NCBI GenBank assembly: GCA_022562055.1
Contig: JADFQA010000017.1
Coordinates: 1-63,336 of the forward strand
From: Acidobacteriota bacterium
GTDB taxonomy: Bacteria; Actinomycetota; Acidimicrobiia; Spongiisociales; UBA5794
Direction of reading: 5' to 3'
Length of the DNA: 63,336 bases
The notes beneath the pieces were generated by a model. It searched no databases. It worked only from the letters and a program-made list of their open reading frames with translations, and had not been told where the DNA came from. The translations under genes were made by a program, and so were the position numbers. Each line of letters begins with the position of its first letter. Positions within the stretch are counted from its first letter, which is position 1. Positions 8,216 to 16,415 of this stretch are shown here, in pieces.

Positions 8216-8794
8216 CTAGCCCTCGAGGTCAGCGAACGTGTCTTGCATGTTCGTGGCGCTGGCGAGCGCGAGGGATGCAGCGACCGCAACCTGCTCCGCT
8301 GGAACATCCCACATATCAGCGTTCAAGAAAATCGTCTGACTTACCACGTCCGCGTTGGATACCCTGCCCGGCGGGCGTACGTCGTCTCTGAGTTGCACCG
8401 CAACGCTGGGGCGCACACGACTCCCAGCGCCTGGAACACCGCGGTAGCCGACCGTAAGAATATCCTCCCACGGGATAAACACCAGGTCACCAGGTGCGAT
8501 ATTCATCTCAAGACCGTCGTCTGTGATCGCGAACTGGGTGGAACGTCGCACCAAACTGCCGACGCCGGCAAAGACCATCGCTGCCCCACCGACTCCGAGC
8601 ACGCCTCCCCACATCAGGTCCGTACGCCTCTGTGTCTGGCCACGCGTCGTAAGGACGCCAGCGTCGTTGGTCTCGGGAAGCTCGGTGTACTTGCGCAGAA
8701 TCGCCACCTCGTAGGCCGTTGCTAGTAGCAGCGCCCCGACGAGAACGAGCAGAACCAGCACATCCTTTCGGCGGCGAACAAGCACGTGTGTCAT
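8216..8794 (-). CDS. Two-helix membrane protein, PH-domain-like
   Basis: This 192-residue protein has two hydrophobic segments (about 12-30 and 62-82) and a soluble C-terminal part with the rhythm of a bacterial PH-like domain (QFAITDDGLEM ... VFIPWEDILTVGYRG). Proteins of this shape are common and uncharacterised in actinobacteria. It is the first gene of an operon with the histidine phosphatase; the promoter must lie in the divergent gap with the endonuclease IV gene. No catalytic motif is visible, and I do not assign a function. Confidence 0.65.
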   Translation of the reverse strand: MTHVLVRRRKDVLVLLVLVGALLLATAYEVAILRKYTELPETNDAGVLTTRGQTQRRTDLMWGGVLGVGGAAMVFAGVGSLVRRSTQFAITDDGLEMNIAPGDLVFIPWEDILTVGYRGVPGAGSRVRPSVAVQLRDDVRPPGRVSNADVVSQTIFLNADMWDVPAEQVAVAASLALASATNMQDTFADLEG

Positions 8795-8942
8795 GCGACG
8801 ATCCTAGCGCTGCTGGTAGTAATGGTCGTCAAGGGTAAGGTCGCGAAAAACGTCCTTACGTTTCTGGAAAACCCTTAAGGATCTACAAATATGGTCGATA
8901 ACACCTTCAGACAGGATGCCTTCCTACCTCCCGTCTAAGCCC

Positions 8943-8977
8943 GAACCGATGGTCGCCTTTATGGCGGCCTTCGGTTC
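8943..8977. other. Long interrupted hairpin inside the 8795-9162 divergent gap
   Basis: GAACCGA (8943-8949) pairs with TCGGTTC (8971-8977), and after one T/T mismatch GGTCGCC pairs with GGCGGCC around a TTTAT loop, giving a 14-bp stem. The gap separates two divergent genes (membrane protein minus, endonuclease IV plus), so a terminator is not expected here; it could be a leader structure of the plus-strand gene, a small RNA end or a protein site. The rest of the 368-base gap has no convincing ORF, only a CCTTA/TAAGG pair near 8855-8880. Confidence 0.35.
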
Positions 8978-9162
8978 TATCTGGGGTCAGTTTCGGGACC
9001 TCGGAATGGCTCCTCGTGCGTGTTTGAGCGGTCGAAGTGTGCTCTATCCACATTTTTCATCCACCTCAATTCACAGTGCGCTGTTGCAGTCGTTTGCGAT
9101 GAGAACAGCCTCAAGAGTTCGATTGTCGTCCGTCGGCGCCTGGTTTGGTGGTGCGTTACGGT

Positions 9163-9933
9163 ATGTCCATGCTGATTGGCGCCCACACTCCCGCACAAGA
9201 TCCGCTTGCCGAAGCTCGCGTTCGCGGTGCTGACGTGATTCAACTGTTCCTGTCCGCGCCGCAGTCGTACAAGAAGCCGGTTCCTCGTGATGACGCCGAT
9301 GAGTTGCGTGCGTCACCGTTGCCGATTTTCGTTCATGCACCGTACGTCATCAATGTCGCGTCGCCAAACAACCGGATCCGCATACCCGCTCGTAAGACGC
9401 TGGCCAACGCCTGTGCGGCTGCGGAGAGCATTGGTGCGAGCGGTGTCGTTGTGCACGGTGGTCACGTCGGTGATGGTGAGGACATCGCCGTCGGGTTCGA
9501 GCGCTGGAGAAAGGCGATCGATTCGTTCACGACGACCGTGCCGATCCTCATCGAGAACACTGCCGGCGGTGACCATGCCGTCGTCCGATCCATTGCAAAC
9601 TATGCACCCCTGTTTGCAGAGCTTGGCGACCGCAACGTCGGCGTCTGCCTTGACACCTGTCACGCCTGGGCGGCGGGCGAGGACTTGGCAACCATTGCTC
9701 GGACGATCCACGAGACTGGCAGCCGCATTGGCTTGGTGCACTGCAACGACTCGAAGGACCCCCTGGACTCGCGTCGCGATCGTCACGCCAACCTCGGCGC
9801 CGGGATGATTCCGCATCAGCTGCTTCTGCAATGTCTCAGGGACGCAGGCGCTCCTGTTGTGCTTGAGACACCCGGCGGCGCTAACGAACACACCGCAGAC
9901 CTCGCCTGGTTGCGGGATCGCCTTGACGGCTAG
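9163..9933 (+). CDS. nfo: Deoxyribonuclease IV (AP endonuclease, TIM barrel)
   Basis: The 256-residue protein fits the endonuclease IV family, which cuts DNA 5' to abasic sites using three metal ions. Metal-ligand motifs appear in order: GAHTP near the start, HAPYVIN, VVHGGHVGDG, IENTAGGDH, CLDTCHAWAAG, HCNDSK with DRHANLGAG, and LETPGG at the end. The ATG at 9163 precedes the conserved MLIGAHT; the frame opens at 9145 with GTG but the added residues have no homology. It is monocistronic. A sugar isomerase-like TIM barrel is the only serious alternative, and the DRHANLGAG motif argues for nuclease. Confidence 0.88.
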   Translation: MSMLIGAHTPAQDPLAEARVRGADVIQLFLSAPQSYKKPVPRDDADELRASPLPIFVHAPYVINVASPNNRIRIPARKTLANACAAAESIGASGVVVHGGHVGDGEDIAVGFERWRKAIDSFTTTVPILIENTAGGDHAVVRSIANYAPLFAELGDRNVGVCLDTCHAWAAGEDLATIARTIHETGSRIGLVHCNDSKDPLDSRRDRHANLGAGMIPHQLLLQCLRDAGAPVVLETPGGANEHTADLAWLRDRLDG

Positions 9934-10044
9934 CGCGGCGCTTTGACCCACCAAGATCGGGTTGCCACTGGTCAGGTCGCGCCATGTGTCGTTCGATTTG
10001 TCCGGACATCCAAAGCTGAACCTGACGTCGATCCCGATCGCGAG

Positions 10045-10227
10045 TCAGAAAGCGTCGCTGTCGTACTGCATTGCACCGATCGGATTACCGCTGGAGTCCT
10101 CGAAGAAAATTAGATGACCGACTCCAGCAATGGTGAACCGGTCCACGAGGATTTTCCCTCCGGCCGCCTCGACCGGGTTCAGAATGGCGATGCATAAAGT
10201 CGTCGGTCGTTGCATAACGGCGGCCAA
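10045..10227 (-). pseudogene. C-terminal fragment of a VOC/glyoxalase-like protein
   Basis: The 60-codon frame encodes the last part of a VOC-domain protein: VEAAGGKILVDRFTI, then GVGHLIFFEDSSGNPIGAMQYD, which is the typical final beta-alpha-beta unit. A complete protein would need about 60 more residues upstream, but that DNA is occupied by the terminator hairpin and the preceding PadR gene, so the 5' end is missing. It is probably a relic of a deleted gene. Expression as a short protein cannot be excluded but has no support. Confidence 0.6.
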
Positions 10228-10269
10228 GTGACTACCTTCGCGGGAGCTATGTGGGGACGAGAGCCACAG

Positions 10270-10310
10270 ACAACGGACGGCTCCTTCGTGGGGGAGGGGC
10301 CGTCCGTTGT
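10270..10310. terminator. Strong hairpin after the small PadR gene
   Basis: A perfect 12-bp stem, ACAACGGACGGC (10270-10281) against GCCGTCCGTTGT (10299-10310), lies 17 bases beyond the PadR stop. Its loop is G-rich, with a possible inner CTCC/GGAG extension, and a T-rich stretch follows on the plus strand. It most likely ends the minus-strand PadR transcript. Confidence 0.7.
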
Positions 10311-10326
10311 TGTCGTTCTGATGTGC

Positions 10327-10629
10327 CTAGGACGCCCGCAGCTTCCTGGCCAGGGCCTTGCCTTCCTTGGTCAGTGTGTATAGCCGTTTGGGCTGGGCAC
10401 CGTGCTCTGGTGTGGTCCATTTGCTCGACATGAGGTCACGGTCTTCGAGCCTCACCAGGCAGCGGTACAGCGTGGTGTACGCCATGGGTCGCGATTCGGT
10501 CTTTTCCTTCAGCCCTCGGCTAATTCGATAGCCATGGAAGCTGCCTTCCCCCTCGTCGAGAAGGCCCAGTGCCAGCACAAGGACCGTCTCTTCATTCTTT
10601 ACGAGCGAGTCGTTGGTTTTTCTTCGCAT
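10327..10629 (-). CDS. PadR-family transcriptional regulator, short form
   Basis: About 100 residues forming the PadR winged helix: LALGLLDEGEGSFHGYRISRGL, MAYTTLYRCLVRLEDRDLM and a wing with KRLYTLTKEGKAL. There is no C-terminal dimerisation extension, so it is a subfamily-2 type regulator. PadR proteins usually repress a neighbouring membrane or stress gene in response to small ligands; here there is no obvious partner, only ino1 upstream on the same strand. I choose ATG 10629 because the longer frame to 10716 is Cys-rich and unlike family N-termini. Confidence 0.85.
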   Translation of the reverse strand: MRRKTNDSLVKNEETVLVLALGLLDEGEGSFHGYRISRGLKEKTESRPMAYTTLYRCLVRLEDRDLMSSKWTTPEHGAQPKRLYTLTKEGKALARKLRAS

Positions 10630-10793
10630 GCCACTGATTGTACCCGCGTGCGAACACGTTTCGCTTGTGCAGACTGCGCAACTCATTAGCACTCCGCCTG
10701 CCGAGCCATTGTCCACCGGTGTTGCTCCGTCACGACGAGATGAATCCTCCTTCGAGTCCCGCCGGAACTGCGTTGTGCTTCGGGCAACAAGTC

Positions 10794-11900
10794 TTAACCA
10801 AGGTACGCAGTGGTTGCTGCGGCGGTTGGGTCGTTGCCATCAATGAATTCTGTAAGGTTTTGTTTGGCGACGACATCGCGGTATTGGACCGGTGGGGATT
10901 TCATGAAGTACGACGACGGTGCCAGTAGTGGGCCGCCGATACCGCGATCGATCGCGATCTTGATACAACGGACTGCGTCGATCACAACACCAGCGCTGTT
11001 TGGCGAGTCCCAGACTTCAAGCTTGAGCTCGGCGGACAGGGGCACATCCCCAAAAGATCTGCCCTCAAGCCGGATGTATGCCCACTTGCGGTCCGTGAGC
11101 CACGGGATGTGGTCGGACGGGCCGATATGGACGTCGTCATCGGCAATGCCGTTGTCGAGCTGCGACGTCACCGCCTGAGTCTTGGAGATCTTCTTTGACT
11201 CGAGACGTTCGCGTTCCAACATGTTTTTGAAGTCCATGTTGCCGCCCACGTTGAGCTGATAGGTCCGTTCGACAACAACGCCGCGGTCTTCGAAGAGACG
11301 GGCAAGGTTACGGTGGATGATTGTTGCGCCGACCTGGGACTTGATGTCATCGCCGATGATCGGCACACCGGCGTCTGCGAATTTCTGTGCCCACTCAGGG
11401 TCGGACGCAATGAAGGCCGGGATGCAGTTGACAAAGCCGATTCCCTCATCGATTGCTGCTTGTGCGTAGAACCGCGTCGCTTGCTCTGAGCCGACGGGTA
11501 GGTAGGACACCAGGACATTTGCACCCGAATCTCTCAGCACCTGCGCGACGTCGATTGGTTCGCCTGCTGACTCTTCGATTGAAGTCTTGTAGTACTTGCC
11601 GAGCCCATCGAGAGTTGGCCCGCGATGGACGATGCATCCGGTGTTGGGGATGTCGGAGAACCGAACGGTGTTGTTTTCACCCGCCCACACTGCCTTGGCC
11701 ATGTCCTCACCGACTTTTGACGCGTCGACGTCGAACCCGGCAACGAATTCGATGTCGCTGATGTGATAGTCGCCGAGAGTCACGTGCATGAGGCCGGGGA
11801 TGTCAGTCCCGTTCGGCGCGTCCTTGTAATATTCGACACCCTGCATGAGGGAGTTGGCGCAGTTGCCAAGCCCTACGATTGCTACTTTTACTTTGTTCAT
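10794..11900 (-). CDS. ino1: Inositol-3-phosphate synthase
   Basis: The 368-residue protein converts glucose 6-phosphate to 1D-myo-inositol 3-phosphate with NAD, the first step towards phosphatidylinositol and mycothiol in actinobacteria. It opens with the NAD-binding [16 protein letters not shown] motif and carries [12 protein letters not shown] and the catalytic-region [11 protein letters not shown], all typical of the short actinobacterial and archaeal form. ATG 11900 has an excellent AGGAGGGG ribosome binding site. It overlaps the upstream PadR gene by four bases (ATGA), the same gene pair as Rv0047c-Rv0046c in mycobacteria, so PadR and ino1 form one operon. Confidence 0.96.
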   Translation of the reverse strand: MNKVKVAIVGLGNCANSLMQGVEYYKDAPNGTDIPGLMHVTLGDYHISDIEFVAGFDVDASKVGEDMAKAVWAGENNTVRFSDIPNTGCIVHRGPTLDGLGKYYKTSIEESAGEPIDVAQVLRDSGANVLVSYLPVGSEQATRFYAQAAIDEGIGFVNCIPAFIASDPEWAQKFADAGVPIIGDDIKSQVGATIIHRNLARLFEDRGVVVERTYQLNVGGNMDFKNMLERERLESKKISKTQAVTSQLDNGIADDDVHIGPSDHIPWLTDRKWAYIRLEGRSFGDVPLSAELKLEVWDSPNSAGVVIDAVRCIKIAIDRGIGGPLLAPSSYFMKSPPVQYRDVVAKQNLTEFIDGNDPTAAATTAYLG

Positions 11901-12448
11901 AACGCCCCTCCTGGGGATAGTTCTGTGGCTGTTAGGCGGGCCTGCTCGCCTCGTTCGGCGGCAATCAGATGATCGAGCCACGCAATGTCCGCCTCGGTTG
12001 TCCTGACCCCACGCTCTATCAGTGCACGGGTATAACGGTCGAGTTTGCCACGGCCGTGGTTAGCTGCCCGACGCATCAGTCTTTTGGTCCGCGTGAGCTT
12101 CTCGACAAGTTCGTTTCTTCTGCGCAGCAGCGACCTTGTTCGATGTGCGGCGTCCAGATAGCGGAAGAACGCGAGTCGAAGGTGGAAATGGCGTTCCTCC
12201 TCCGGCGCGTCTGAGTGCTCCATCAGCAGAGACATGAAGTGCTTCTGGCCTTCGGTGGTGAGGGTGTACATCTTCTTACGCCCTTCACGATCGGATGCGA
12301 TGAGTGCGCGACGGTCAAGCCTTTTCAGCCCCGGGTACAGCGAGCCGAAGGAGACGCGCCAAAACCCAAGTTCAGCGAGCCGTCGTTTGATTTCGTACCC
12401 GTGGAGACTGGTATCGCAAAGCAGTCCGAGGACCGCAAATTCGAGCAT
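11897..12448 (-). CDS. PadR-family regulator coupled to ino1
   Basis: This 183-residue protein has an N-terminal PadR winged helix ([43 protein letters not shown]) and a C-terminal all-helical dimerisation domain (about 90-170), matching the long PadR group and mycobacterial Rv0047c. ATG 12448 is preferred over TTG 12469 because GGAG lies eight bases upstream and family members begin MLE(L/F)A. A perfect palindrome lies just upstream at 12481-12497, so autoregulation of the PadR-ino1 operon is likely. The ligand is unknown; sensing inositol or thiol status is only an idea from context. Confidence 0.9.
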   Translation of the reverse strand: MLEFAVLGLLCDTSLHGYEIKRRLAELGFWRVSFGSLYPGLKRLDRRALIASDREGRKKMYTLTTEGQKHFMSLLMEHSDAPEEERHFHLRLAFFRYLDAAHRTRSLLRRRNELVEKLTRTKRLMRRAANHGRGKLDRYTRALIERGVRTTEADIAWLDHLIAAERGEQARLTATELSPGGAL

Positions 12449-12480
12449 ATTCCGCTCCGTATTCGACAACGATACGGCAC

Positions 12481-12497
12481 TATATCGAACCGATATA
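12481..12497. promoter_or_regulatory. Palindromic operator upstream of padR-ino1
   Basis: TATATCG-AAC-CGATATA is a perfect 7-3-7 inverted repeat 33 bases upstream of the chosen PadR start. AT-rich dyads of this spacing in front of PadR genes are commonly autoregulatory operators. It would cover the promoter, whose AT-rich -10 element could be within the dyad itself. Confidence 0.6.
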
Positions 12498-12671
12498 TCA
12501 AAGGCAATATGACAGCGAGATGTGCGGTCTCCAAGGGCGGCAGATGATCGGCAACAAAAAGTCGAATTTGTGCGACATCATGACTTGCATGACCGCGACG
12601 CTTGGCGAGAGCCCAGCGGACTGCTCTCCCACGCACAAGGCTCGTCGGGCGGCGCGACAGCGCCTTTCGGG

Positions 12672-13052
12672 CTATCCCCTTTCGACGATCGTGACGCGGC
12701 CGTCTGCATCGACCGTGACCAGGACCGCCAAACCTTCGCTGCCACAGGGCAGGCTGAGCACTCCTCGGGCGATGCCGACCGATACTCCGCTACCGGCGAC
12801 TCTTGTCACCGAGTACGCCGCAGTTGTTGGATGAATGGCGGGAAACAGAACGCTTACCGAGGCGTCGGGTGACTCGTCCTCGTTGCAGAGTCCGTCGACG
12901 CAGACCCTGAGCCAACTACCAGGTTGTGCCTGCGCCACCGCGTCGACGCGGTCCGACACCTCACTCGAAGTTTCTTCGCACGCGGATGCGTCAGCGCAGG
13001 AACTTAGGAGAATGGCCAGGGCGGCGATGATGGGCAGCGCTAGTGCTCTCAT
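12672..13052 (-). CDS. Small lipoprotein of unknown function
   Basis: About 126 residues. The N-terminus MRALALPIIAALAILLSSC is a lipoprotein signal with a lipobox cysteine at residue 19. The mature part has four further cysteines (two in CVDGLCNE, one in SACEE and one in LPCGSEG) and may form disulfides outside the membrane. ATG 13052 has AAGGGA about ten bases upstream. I recognise no family. It is a single minus-strand gene between the PadR-ino1 operon and the PPOX gene. Confidence 0.65.
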   Translation of the reverse strand: MRALALPIIAALAILLSSCADASACEETSSEVSDRVDAVAQAQPGSWLRVCVDGLCNEDESPDASVSVLFPAIHPTTAAYSVTRVAGSGVSVGIARGVLSLPCGSEGLAVLVTVDADGRVTIVERG

Positions 13053-13091
13053 TCTCAAAATAGGTCCCTTTACGTTGCCCGGTCCCGATGT

Positions 13092-13568
13092 TCAATAACT
13101 CCCGTCGAGTTTGCGGTGGTCCCAAGTAGCGATTTTCACGGGTTCGACCACAACGGCCGTATTCTTTGACGAAAAGCGGCCAAACGCCGACTCGAGTTCT
13201 TCTCTGGTCAGTTCTTGGGGTGCCCCGCCGATCATCGCGTACTTTGCCGCGAGGGTCCCGTAAATCTTGAGGATGTAGGCTGGGTCGGTCACGAGTTTCG
13301 CAGTTCCACGGATCATGAGACCTCTTAGTTCGTCGTAGTTTTCTCCAACTTCGATGAGGACACTCAGCTTTGGGTCTCGTTGAAGGTTGACGATCTTCTG
13401 CGACTTCGTAAAGGACCGGAAGACGATTTTTCCGCTGTCTATCACGTACCACATGGGTGCGATATGGGGGTACCCGTCGGCGCCTATGGACGACACCAGC
13501 AACGTGTGGCCTTCTGCGAGAAATTCGTCCATTTCGGATTGCGACATAGTGATGTTTTTGCGCGCCAT
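13092..13568 (-). CDS. PPOX-class (pyridoxamine oxidase-like) FMN/F420-binding protein
   Basis: The roughly 158-residue protein has the split-barrel of the pyridoxamine 5'-phosphate oxidase-like superfamily: EFLAEGHTLLVSSIGADGYPHIAPMWYV, FRSFTKSQKIVNLQRDPKLSVLIE and a C-terminal barrel strand set. In actinobacteria this subgroup more often binds F420 than FMN and reduces small oxidised substrates, so it is not evidence for PLP synthesis. ATG 13568 (MARKNITM) is preferred; an ATG at 13607 is in frame but neither has a strong ribosome binding site. It diverges from the histidine kinase gene. Confidence 0.85.
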   Translation of the reverse strand: MARKNITMSQSEMDEFLAEGHTLLVSSIGADGYPHIAPMWYVIDSGKIVFRSFTKSQKIVNLQRDPKLSVLIEVGENYDELRGLMIRGTAKLVTDPAYILKIYGTLAAKYAMIGGAPQELTREELESAFGRFSSKNTAVVVEPVKIATWDHRKLDGSY

Positions 13569-13720
13569 GGCGGCAATGTAGCGCATCGCTCGCACGTAGC
13601 GGGCCATCGTCGGATGACCCGGGAGGCGGACATAGAAGTACTACTCTGCAAGTCTTCAAGGCTTATCCGTCAATGCCGACGTTTAGATTACATGGCAGAT
13701 ACAGCATGTGAGGTCATAGG

Positions 13721-15262
13721 ATGAGCCAGATTCGCGCTGGCGATCCGTCACGCTGGTTGGTCGCCCTGTCAACCGTCGTGTTGCTTTCGAGCGCTGCGGC
13801 GTTGGCGATCGTGATGGTTCGATACGCCTCTTCCACCTCTGCTTTTGGCCTCGAGGTCGACCGCCAACTCCTCATTACCGATCTCGAAGCTGCCGTTCTT
13901 GTGGAAGCCGACATCGCGGTCGAACTTGTCAGTGGGATGGTCGCTGACGGCAGTCTTGAGGACGCTGGACCGGGTGGGACTACCGGATTTGCCGCTGACG
14001 GCATGGACGATATGGGCATGGACGATATGGGCAGCCATCTGAGCCCGGCCGCCTTGTCGGATATGACCGCGTCCGAGCTGGCAGCCGCCATGTCTCTCTC
14101 ACACCATGGTGGTGGCACAGACGCGGCTAATGATTTTGCTGCCATTGTGCAACGACTCCGCGGGATTACTCCAGACCAGGGGCTGAAAAGACTCGATGAG
14201 GTCGTATCCCTGCAGCAGACATTCCTGACGTCGATCGCTCAGCTCGATGCGCAATCGCACCAAGCATCGATCTCCATGGCGTTCTATCACTCCGATACCC
14301 AAGTCGCTGAGGTCGCTCTTCGCGGAGACGTGCAGGCGCTTTACCGGGAGGCGCTGCTGGGTCTCGAACAGGCGGTTGCAGACACCCGCGTTGCTGAAGG
14401 GCTTCTCCGTGTCGTGACCCCAGTCGTTTTGATTGCTGGGATCATCGCTGTGTTGGCGCTTGTCAGAACGCAAGCTACTCGGCGACGGGTCGTAACGCTC
14501 GAGCGCCTTGTAGCGGAGAAGGGCGAGTTCATTGCATCTGTCGGTCATCGGCTAAAGACACCACTGACTTCGATCATCGGCTTTGTCGACATGCTCCGCG
14601 ACCCTAATGGAGCTTTCGATCAGCGTGAGCGTGACGAGTTTCTGGCCACGATTGCACATCAGTCGCGACTAATTGGTGGAACGGTCGACGATATGGAGGT
14701 TGCAGCGAGAAACCAGAACGGCGGGTTGGTAGTCGTGAGCGAGCGTGTGGATCTTCTCGCCGAGACCCAGAAAGCCCTCCAAACGTTGTCCGAGGCGCGT
14801 GCGGACATGGAGATCATCGGCCCTGCGCTTCCAGCCGTACGCGGAGACTCGGCTCGAGTTCGTCAGATCTTGCGCAACTTGCTGACAAACGCCGAACGCC
14901 ACGGCACGGGCGAAATTCGGGTGGAGACAGGGATCGAGCTCGGAGAGGGATGCATACGCGTGAGCAGCAGTGGGCCGCCGATTTCCGAAGTCGACGAGGC
15001 TCGGATCTTCGCGTTCTGCGAGCGAGGTTACGACACCCCGGGCCTTGTAGCTGAGTTGGGGATCGGCCTTGCCGTGTCCTGCGAGCTCGCCCGACGGATG
15101 GGTGGCGATGTCACCTATTTACGCAAGGACGGACTCAATGTGTTCCAGCTTTCTCTGCCCTGCGATCCGCTTAAGCCGGGCGAGTCGCGCATTTTTGCCT
15201 TCGGCGCCGAACAACCCTCGATCGGTACCCACCGAGAGGGCGCCGTCGGTACCGTTCACTAA
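13721..15262 (+). CDS. Orphan membrane sensor histidine kinase
   Basis: This 513-residue kinase has a first helix at about 13-33, an extracytoplasmic domain to about 230, a second helix at 231-248, then the kinase core: H-box VGHRLKTPLTS (His276), N-box ILRNLLTNAERHG and a degenerate G-box LGIGLAVSCELARRMGG. The sensor domain carries an acidic Met-rich tandem repeat, GMDDM twice, followed by SHLSP and LSHHGGG, which looks suited to metal or oxidant sensing; this is inference. No response regulator is adjacent, so its partner is elsewhere. It lies ten bases from the downstream PLP enzyme gene and may be co-transcribed with it. Confidence 0.88.
   Translation: MSQIRAGDPSRWLVALSTVVLLSSAAALAIVMVRYASSTSAFGLEVDRQLLITDLEAAVLVEADIAVELVSGMVADGSLEDAGPGGTTGFAADGMDDMGMDDMGSHLSPAALSDMTASELAAAMSLSHHGGGTDAANDFAAIVQRLRGITPDQGLKRLDEVVSLQQTFLTSIAQLDAQSHQASISMAFYHSDTQVAEVALRGDVQALYREALLGLEQAVADTRVAEGLLRVVTPVVLIAGIIAVLALVRTQATRRRVVTLERLVAEKGEFIASVGHRLKTPLTSIIGFVDMLRDPNGAFDQRERDEFLATIAHQSRLIGGTVDDMEVAARNQNGGLVVVSERVDLLAETQKALQTLSEARADMEIIGPALPAVRGDSARVRQILRNLLTNAERHGTGEIRVETGIELGEGCIRVSSSGPPISEVDEARIFAFCERGYDTPGLVAELGIGLAVSCELARRMGGDVTYLRKDGLNVFQLSLPCDPLKPGESRIFAFGAEQPSIGTHREGAVGTVH
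14000..14029 (+). repeat. Perfect 15-base tandem repeat in the kinase sensor domain
   Basis: Two exact copies of a 15-base unit (GGC ATG GAC GAT ATG) encode GMDDM twice. Such an in-frame short duplication can vary in copy number between strains and would change the acidic Met-rich loop of the sensor. Confidence 0.85.
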
Positions 15263-15271
15263 CATGTCTGC

Positions 15272-16384
15272 ATGGATGAGCGGTCGGTGGGCACGTGGGT
15301 TGTAAGCGGAGGGCGCTCGTCTGACCGAGGTTCGCCGCTCAATAGCCCGGTGGTTTTGGCATCGAACTTTCGAGCCGGTGGGCTGCGCACCTATTCTCGC
15401 GAGCACGGCACCGCCACGATTTCGGCGCTGGAAGAACTCGTAGGTCAACTTGAGGGTGGGCACGCCGTGGCGTTTTCGTCGGGCATGGGGGCCTGTGCGG
15501 CTGTGATCAATCTTCTGCCTGTCGGTGCGAATGTGTTGTTGCCGACCGACTGCTACCACGGCGTCTCTGCTCTCATTGACCAAGGCGTCGAGCAGCGGAG
15601 ATGGTCAGCAACCCGCATCGATGGTGCGGACACACCAGAGTGGATCGAAGCCGCTGCAAATGCGGACCTCATCTGGTTGGAATCGCCGTCGAACCCGCTG
15701 CTCGCCGTATCAGAGATACCGTCCATCGCCGCAGCGGACCGCAAGCCGGGCGCGTTGGTCGTTGTTGATAACACTTTTGCAACGCCGCTCAATCAGCGTC
15801 CGCTTGACGTCGGAGCGGACATTGTGATGCATTCGGCCACAAAGTTTCTCGGTGGCCATTCGGATTTACTCTCTGGAGTGCTCGTGACGAAGGACCAGGA
15901 TCTTGAGGAGTCGCTGCGCAGGCAGCGCACGATCGGCGGCGCAACACCGGGGGCGCTCGAGTCGTATCTGGTGACGAGGGGGATTCGGACATTGGTGGTG
16001 CGGATGCGTCGTGCTGAGCAGAACGCCGTTGTCCTGGCTGGTCGACTTTACGATCACCCCGAAGTAGTCAAGGTGCGCTATCCCGGTTTGCCGAGCCACG
16101 AATCGTACGAGATCGCTCAGCGCGTTCTTGATGGGCCCGGTGCAATGATGTCCTTCGACGTTTCTGGAGACGGTTCGCGGGCGACAAGGCTCTGCGATGC
16201 TCTGGAAATCATCCAACACGCAACGAGCCTTGGAGGTGTCGAGTCGACGATGGAGCGTAGGGCGCCGATTTCGGGGCAGGGGCATCTTCCCCCGACCTTG
16301 ATCCGTTTCAGCGTTGGGATCGAGGACGTCGATGACTTGTGGCGGGACATTGTGCAGGCGCTTGAGGTGTCAAGGAGCCGCTGA
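15272..16384 (+). CDS. Cys/Met-metabolism PLP enzyme (cystathionine gamma-synthase/lyase type)
   Basis: The 370-residue protein is a fold-type I PLP enzyme of the trans-sulfuration family. The Schiff-base lysine is Lys191 in HSATKFLGGHSD, the PLP aspartate is in VVVDNTFATP, and the cofactor-binding SSGMGA loop and the C-terminal RFSVGIEDVDDL signature are present. Sequence alone does not separate gamma-synthase, gamma-lyase and beta-lyase. It begins ten bases after the histidine kinase stop. Length is slightly under the usual 380-400, with no obvious deletion. Confidence 0.9.
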   Translation: MDERSVGTWVVSGGRSSDRGSPLNSPVVLASNFRAGGLRTYSREHGTATISALEELVGQLEGGHAVAFSSGMGACAAVINLLPVGANVLLPTDCYHGVSALIDQGVEQRRWSATRIDGADTPEWIEAAANADLIWLESPSNPLLAVSEIPSIAAADRKPGALVVVDNTFATPLNQRPLDVGADIVMHSATKFLGGHSDLLSGVLVTKDQDLEESLRRQRTIGGATPGALESYLVTRGIRTLVVRMRRAEQNAVVLAGRLYDHPEVVKVRYPGLPSHESYEIAQRVLDGPGAMMSFDVSGDGSRATRLCDALEIIQHATSLGGVESTMERRAPISGQGHLPPTLIRFSVGIEDVDDLWRDIVQALEVSRSR

Positions 16385-16415
16385 AGATGTCACGGGGGGC
16401 GGTAGTCTTAATCGT

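Noticed and set aside
1-10000. A genomic island bounded by the tRNA remnant.
   Set aside because: The genes to the right are ordinary chromosomal genes with no integrase, transposase or phage genes.
12472-12872. Several overlapping 100-residue frames on the plus strand.
   Set aside because: They lack ribosome binding sites and homology and overlap the PadR and lipoprotein genes on the other strand.
13092-13568. The PPOX-class protein as PdxH, linking B6 synthesis to the transaminase locus.
   Set aside because: Its motifs fit the F420/FMN split-barrel reductases of actinobacteria, and it is 40 kb away.
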